NCBI GenBank assembly: GCA_006538405.1
Contig: BJKQ01000001.1
Span: 992,001 to 1,056,000, forward strand
Reading direction: 5' to 3'
Source: Hansfordia pulvinata
Taxonomy: Eukaryota > Ascomycota > Sordariomycetes > Xylariales
DNA length: 64,000 nt
Positions 58,286 to 64,000 of this stretch are shown in pieces; position 1 is the first letter of the stretch; every line of letters starts with the position of its first letter. The notes under the pieces are model-generated. The model did not search any database and was not told the DNA's origin. It worked only from the letters and a program-made list of their open reading frames with translations. A program made the translations under genes and the position numbers.

Positions 58286-59226
58286 CCCGTCTGGCTGGTA
58301 TGTTCATCGTCACCACCTGGATGCCAGAGATTGCGGCGATTACCCCGGGCCCGGCCATCGGAACGGGGGATGAGCACGGAATATTATATGACGAGGCCCG
58401 ATAAGCGTCTTTTGAGCTGGTCGTTGACGGTATCTCAAGGTAGGGCACTGATAAGCCTGAGCCGTGATAGATTTGATGGAGGTGCATGGGGTTGTGCAAG
58501 ATGGGGCGATGGCGGTGGTGGTGGTGGTGGGGGAGGGGGGCACCCCCTGTCAACCTTATCTTCAACCGCGCGAGCACCTATCTACCATGGATCTTGGTGA
58601 TTGTGTCCATCAGTACTCGTAAGAGTGCCTGAAGTACCGTATCTGGCGTAGGTACCTACCTACCGTAAGCCTTATGGTATGTATTTAAGCCATTTGGGGG
58701 TTGCCGATACAGTTGAAGTGCTGGGTACGGTACCTACTGGCCCGGGTACCTTACGTTGAATTGTGAATTGTGAAGTTGTTGCTGAAACTGGGGTCATCCA
58801 AGTGCCCACTACATAAGGTACCTAGGTATTGTGCCTCAGGTACCTTGCTCATATGCATGGTAAAGCCACCGACATAGAACCGTATATGGCCACGCTCCGA
58901 CAACCCGAGTCCGCAGCTCACACTGCAGAGTGCGCGTGCATATGTGCAGCGCACCTGTCGGGAATGCCATGTCTGGCGCCGAGCCGGGCGGCGTACGAGT
59001 AGATGGTGTCTTGGTGGACCCTGGGTTTCGAACTACCGCAGGTGAATAAAGACCGCGGGTGGAGCGTGAAAGAGGGAGGGTGGCAGAAGTAAGGAGGTGG
59101 GTATAGCTGCTTTCCATCAGCTTCATAGTTAGTAATCCATAGTAGGAGTAGTAGTCGGAATAGTAGTACCTACTACGATCAGAGACTACGAGTAGTCGTG
59201 ATAAGAGTAGTACTCGTAGTGCGGGT

Positions 59227-59267
59227 GATGTAGTAGTAGTAGTAGTAGTAGGAGTAGTAGTAGTAGT
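59227..59267. repeat. TAG trinucleotide repeat
   Basis: Two TAG arrays separated by GGAG. Confidence 0.9.
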
Positions 59268-59542
59268 CAAAGACCGGCCCCGTCAATGTCATCCCCACGC
59301 TGCGTTGTGCCAGCCGGGGGCCCCCCCTTGCATAAGCCAATGGCAAGCCGGAGAGGCACTATCATCCCTCCCTTATCTCTCTACTCGTACTCGACCTGCT
59401 GAACAACCCTGTTGCCCAACTGCCTCAGAATCGACCGACCCGACGACGACGACAAGTCGGACAACGACACCCGCGAGCCCCAGCCCCGCCCCCCCGGACA
59501 ATTTTGGCTTTCGTGGAGCTGCTGCCCATCGACGCCGTCGAC

Positions 59543-59584
59543 CGGCATCCGGCATCCGGCATCCGGCATTCAGCATCCAGCATC
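59543..59584. repeat. 7-bp minisatellite (GGCATCC-type)
   Basis: Three GGCATCC units followed by two variant GCATCCA/GCATTCA units. Confidence 0.85.
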
Positions 59585-59997
59585 TCCTCGGCAGCCTTCC
59601 CAGCCAAGACAAGCAGCCCTGTCATCCCCCCCAGACCAAGTTAGCTCCCGGCATGTCTTATCGTAGAGAGAGGGGGTGGCCCAGGAAGAAGAAGGCTCAA
59701 TGTTGTTGGCTGTGTGTAACTGCGGTACAGCTGGCTGTCTTGTCTATAAGTCGGCTCTTCGCTCACATGGCGAGGTACGAGTATGCACCTACGAGTATAC
59801 TCGCACGAGTACAGTCGTGGTAGATGGGGCTGTCCTGTTTACCTCACCTCACCTAGGTATATAGCATAGCCTTGCAGAGCCATCTGTTGCAAACCCCACC
59901 CAACTCCAGGAACGCGCTGTTGATTCCTCTCCTCCCCCTATCTCCTCTCTATACCCTCTTCAACCACCGACTCTTCTCATTCATCAGGCTGTGGACC

Positions 59998-60468
59998 ATG
60001 TCAGGGACCGGTGCTACGGTGCCCCGCCCCTGAGCCAGGCATACGGCTATGGCATCGTCGTGGGGCTGGGCTTCCTCTTTGCCCTCGGCATGATCTTCAC
60101 CACATGGGTGCTCAAGCGGTAGGTGCCAGCCGATACGCGTACATCACAGCACGCACATCGCTGACCATGTAATCTATTCTCTCCTCTCTCCCGCAGCTAC
60201 AACAACGAGCAGCAGAGCAGCGAAATGTTCAACACGGCCGGCCGGTCCGTCAAGTCGGGCCTCGTGGCGTCCGCAGTGGTGTCGTCCTGGACCTGGGCGG
60301 CGACTCTGCTGCAGTCCTCCGGCGTCGCCTACCGCTATGGCGTGTCCGGTCCTTTCTGGGTAAGCAGGCCTTTTTCTCCTCCTCCTCTCTTCCTCTTCTC
60401 TTCTCTTGATTTCCCCATGTATGTCACTTTCTGTCTGTCTGTCTGTGTCCCGTGACGTGGTATAAGAT

Positions 60469-60515
<47 letters not shown>

Positions 60516-60980
60516 ACTCTCGACAAAAACCTCCCCCCTTTTAGTACGCATCCGGCGCCACCGTGCAGATCATCCTGTTCGCGACGCTGGCCATTGAGCT
60601 GAAGCGAAGGGCGCCCAACGCCCACACGTTCCTCGAAGTCATCCGCGCCCGCTACGGTACGCAACGCCCTTACCCAACCAGGTCATGTCCCGTGCCGACA
60701 CTATCCACCCACTCGGGGCTCGACGGACGTCCACGTCCACATCCACCTCCGTCCGCTCTGTTACAGAGGCTGATAGATCTCGGCTGAACGTTCGTTGAAA
60801 AAAAGGCCGCCTGACCCACTGCGTCTACATCTGCTTCGGCCTGTTCACCAACATCCTCGTCACCGCGATGCTGCTCACCGGCGGCTCGGCCGTCGTTAAC
60901 TCGCTGACGGGCATGCACACGGCCGCCGCCTGCTTCCTCCTGCCGCTGGGCGTCGTCCTGTACACCATGTTTGGCGGGTG

Positions 60981-61030
<50 letters not shown>

Positions 61031-63374
61031 TGTTTCCTCGTGTCGCCGTGCAGAGAGGCAGCATAATCGACGACAAGGGACGGACAGAAAGCTGACAGTT
61101 TCCCCTTGCTCTCCACACAGAATCAAAGCCACCTTCTTGACAGACTACGTCAGTGACAACATTTCCATCCCGCCCCCGCCCTGCGGAAGCTGAGGGCGGT
61201 TTCTCGCTCATCGACTTCTCTTCCCTTCACCGAGAGACTGACTGACTGACTGATCAACTCACACACGCGAAACAAAACAGGTCCACACCGTGGTCATCCT
61301 CGTCATCATCCTCATCTTCGCGCTGACGACGTACGCCACGGGCAGCGAGCTGGGGTCGCCGTCGGCCGTCTACGACCGGCTGGCCAGCGCCGCGGCCGCG
61401 CACCCCGTCGAGGGCAACGCCGGCGGCTCCTACCTGACCATGCGCTCGCGCGAGGGCGCCGTCTTCTTCGTCATCAACATTGTCGGTACGTGGGGAGGGG
61501 GGAGACGATAAGTGGAGGAAGAATTTCTTGTGAATCCCTTTGGGGGTTTTTTCAAGAAAGGGAGAGAACATGATGCTGACCCCGCCTCAAAAAACAGGAA
61601 ACTTTGGGACCGTCTTCATGGACAATGGTGAGTCGAGTCACGTGCCAGCCATCCCCCCCCCCCCCCCCCCCTTTTCCACCACTTATTACTTTACCCCTTT
61701 CCCCCTCCCCTCCGCCTCAACAAACAACACCACACCCCCCCCCACCAACCCAGCTCTTCCTTATTTTCTTCTAAACCAAAAAAAAAACAGGCTACTACAA
61801 CAAAGCCATCGCCGCGTCCCCCGTCCACGCCCTGCCGGGCTACATCATCGGCGGCCTGGCGTGGTTCGCGCTGCCCTGGCTGTGCGCGACGACCATGGGC
61901 CTGGGCGCGCTGGCGCTCGAGGGGACACCGGCCTTCCCGACCTTCCCGCGGCGCATGAGCGCGGGCGACGTCACCGACGGCCTGGTCCTGCCCTACGCCG
62001 CCGTCGGCCTGCTGGGCAAGCCGGGAGCCGTGTGCGCGCTCCTCATGATGTTCATGGCCGTCACCTCGGCCACCTCGGCCCAGCTCATCGCCGTGTCGTC
62101 CATCTGGACGTACGACATTTACAAGTGAGTTTTTCTCTCTCTCTATCTCTTCCTTTCCTATCCGGTGGATCTCTCTTTTTTTTTTTTTTTTTTTACCATA
62201 TTCCTTGCCCCTTTCGTTTCTTCTCCACCCTTCTTTTCTCACATATCCCTTCAAACAAACCAGAACCTATATCAACCCAGCCGCCACCGGCCCCCGCCTG
62301 ATCGCCGCCTCCCACGCGGCCGTGGCCGTCTACGGCGCGGCGCTGGCCGCCTTCTCCGTGGGCCTGCACTACGCGGGCATCGGCATGGGCTGGCTGTACC
62401 TCTTCATGGGCGTGCTGGTCTCGTCCGCCGTCCTGCCCGCCGCCATGACGCTGCTGTGGTCGCGCCAGAGCCGCCTGGCCGCCGCCGCCTCGCCGGTCCT
62501 GGGGCTGGCGTGCGCTCTGGCCGCCTGGACGGGCACCTGCGCCCGCCTCTTCGGCGGCGGCGGCCTGACCGTCGACAACCTGGGCTCCAACTACCCCATG
62601 CTCGCCGGCAACGTCGCCGCCCTGCTCAGCCCCGTCGTCTTCGTGCCCTTGCTCACCTTCGCCTTCGGCGCCGAGAGGTACGACTGGCGCTCCATGGCCG
62701 ACATCAGGCGGGGCGACGACGACGGCGCCGCCGCCGCGGGCGTCTCCCCCGCTGCTGCTACTGCTGCTACTACTACTACCGCGGCTTCTGCGGAGGGCCA
62801 GGGAAGGGGAGGTGTCGCCGGGGACAGCAAGCTGCGCGGGGACGAGGCCGTGTCGCCTGTGGAGGAGGAGCAGCATCGACAGCAGCAGCAGGGCGGCAGC
62901 GGTGGCGGCGGCGGCGCCTACACATCGTCGTCGTCGGCGTCGTCGTCGTCGTCACCGGGGCAGACAGAGGAGGAACAAGGAAAAGCAGAGCAGGAGCGGG
63001 AAGCGCGCGCCAAGCTGGACCGGGCGTCGCGGTGGGCCAAGTGGCTGACGCTGGCGATGGCGCTGGCCTTCCTCGTGCTGTGGCCCATGCCCATGTACGG
63101 CTCGGGCTACGTCTTCAGCAAGCCCTTCTTCACCGGCTGGGTCGTCGTCGGCATCGTCTGGATCCTCGCCAGCTCCGTCGCCGTCGGCCTGTTCCCCCTG
63201 TGGGAGGGCCGCCGCAGCCTCGCCCGCGTCCTGCGCGGCATGGCCGGCCGCGGCCGCGGCCGGGGCGGCGCGGGGACCCGGGCCCAGGGTGGTTCGGTGT
63301 CCTCCGCCTCTTCTGCTTCGCGCGAGGAGCACGGGATCGCCGCCGGGAGGGGGGACCCGGAGAAGAGCTCCTGA
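59998..63374 (+). CDS. DUR3: DUR3-type urea active transporter (apparent 1-base frameshift)
   Basis: Plasma-membrane sodium/solute-symporter-family transporter importing urea, and in yeast also polyamines. Nine exons: 59998-60118, 60197-60359, 60545-60656, 60806-60977, 61121-61148, 61281-61485, 61598-61627, 61791-62124, 62264-63374; about 758 aa. Family marks: [137 protein letters not shown], and [21 protein letters not shown] low-complexity Ala/Gln/Ser/Glu insert (about residues 540-635) makes it longer than relatives of ~700 aa. The ATG at 59998 reads [11 protein letters not shown] then stops: a C4 run at 60027-60030 seems to lack one C. Exons total 2 modulo 3, consistent with that. The alternative is an unseen 5' exon. 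Confidence 0.92.
60471..60515 (+). repeat. CTG trinucleotide repeat in DUR3 intron 2
   Basis: Fifteen CTG units inside the 185-bp intron 60360-60544. Confidence 0.9.
60982..61033 (+). repeat. TC/TG compound microsatellite in DUR3 intron 4
   Basis: It starts immediately after the GTGAGT donor: a TC tract passing into a TG tract. Confidence 0.9.
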
Positions 63375-64000
63375 GCGGCCCTGTCGATGTAGCTTATATA
63401 TAGTAAGCACACAAGGTATAGGAGTTGCTGGTTAAAGTAGGGTCCTAGATTAGGAGACTATCCCCTTGTCGCATCTGTTCTGAGCTGAGCGAGAGGAGTG
63501 AACAACTACTCCACGGGCCTCGTTAGATAGGTCATCTTCCCTCACCCCCGGGGCACTCCGTCTGCCCCGACCCAGGGCTTCGGGTAGTCCGGAATACAGA
63601 TTGTCTTTCAGCCCAGAGGCTCTATCTCCTCGCCAGCCGGCGACCCCGCGGCCGCATGTCTACGTGACGTACCTGAACTGTCACAGCGCGAGCCTCACAC
63701 GTCGGGCGGGCAGGGCCGATATTGTACATTCTCCCATTGCCGAGCGCCTCCCTCCAGCCCGCTCGTGGTCTGCGGCGTACTGGCTTCCGTCGATCTGCAC
63801 AGGCCGCGAGTGGTCGGCCCTAGTCATCGTCGCCGTCGTCGTCGTCGTCGTCGTCGTCGTCAGGGTCTCCCGGGGGCCGCCGCTACAATGTGTGGTCATG
63901 TGAGGAGGAAATGGAGAGAATGGCGATTGCATGTTTGCTTGCCCATGTAACCTATTTCCTTCCCCGGGTGTTTACTTCTCCAATTTCAATTGACTACCAC
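63375..64000. other. DUR3 3' flank, no gene seen
   Basis: It contains a GTC microsatellite at about 63826-63860. No supported ORF; the right edge of the window is non-coding. Confidence 0.5.

Larger units (their letters stand above)
59199..59943. promoter_or_regulatory. four HGATAR sites upstream of DUR3
   Basis: TGATAA at 59199-59204 (+), AGATAA at 59373-59378 (-), CGATAA at 59658-59663 (-) and AGATAG at 59938-59943 (-). HGATAR is the binding consensus of AreA/NIT2 GATA factors, which activate urea transport under nitrogen limitation in other ascomycetes. The sites are seen; regulation is inferred. Confidence 0.45.
57174..59997. other. intergenic region upstream of the urea transporter gene
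   Basis: 2.8 kb with one doubtful ORF listed separately. It contains a TAG repeat, a heptamer minisatellite, GGTAGG/CCTACC clusters (58650-58670, 58720-58850), TACGAGTA motifs (58614-59820) and GATA sites. Confidence 0.5.

Noticed and set aside
312..63374. A secondary-metabolite gene cluster around the AflR-like and melanin reductase genes
   Set aside because: The two genes are 33 kb apart with housekeeping genes between, and no polyketide synthase or other backbone enzyme is in the window.

Overview
The window is GC-rich nuclear DNA of a filamentous ascomycete, most likely a Sordariomycete. The genes have short GT-AG introns (mostly 55-190 bp), strong C/G third-position bias and long low-complexity intergenic stretches. 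The protein set includes a fungal type I fatty acid synthase alpha subunit, a DHN-melanin naphthol reductase like that of Magnaporthe, a DUR3 urea transporter and an AflR-like regulator. I saw no rRNA, tRNA, CRISPR array or intact transposon.

Layout, left to right: FAS2 (312-6021, +); a 5.8-kb gene-free stretch; an AflR-domain-like protein with no zinc cluster (12954-11791, -); a 7-kb gene-free stretch ending in a probable broken relic near 20.0-20.3 kb; a small secreted cysteine-rich peptide gene (21486-20962, -); pyrroline-5-carboxylate reductase (24222-23191, -), divergent from a large XPF-like protein that is a ZIP2/SHOC1 candidate (25078-27926, +); a WRAP53/TCAB1/Swt21-type WD40 protein (28678-30299, +); 5.8 kb of mostly non-coding DNA; a low-complexity protein with a CheD-like Cys/His core (36115-36882, +); an R3H-domain protein (39859-38425, -); a PQ-loop membrane protein (42564-43781, +); a tetra/trihydroxynaphthalene reductase (46074-47356, +); a GH18 chitinase (50686-52181, +); a DUF1308/C7orf25-type protein (52652-54948, +); a short-chain dehydrogenase (56213-57173, +); and a DUR3-type urea transporter (59998-63374, +).

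The genes are mostly unrelated housekeeping, developmental and accessory functions. I see no biosynthetic cluster: the melanin reductase stands alone, and the AflR-like protein has no polyketide synthase beside it in the window.

The most striking internal pattern is that five otherwise well-conserved genes (FAS2, the WD40 protein, the DUF1308 protein, the SDR and DUR3) each have exactly one apparent missing base in or beside a short C or G run. In each case the summed exon length is 2 modulo 3. This points to homopolymer undercalling in the assembly, not to five pseudogenes.

The most interesting biology is the Kex2-type six-cysteine secreted peptide, the CheD-like fungal protein, the zinc-cluster-free AflR-like protein and the candidate meiotic XPF-like protein. 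Two short motif families (TACGAGTA/TACTCGTA and GGTAGG/CCTACC) recur through the intergenic DNA.
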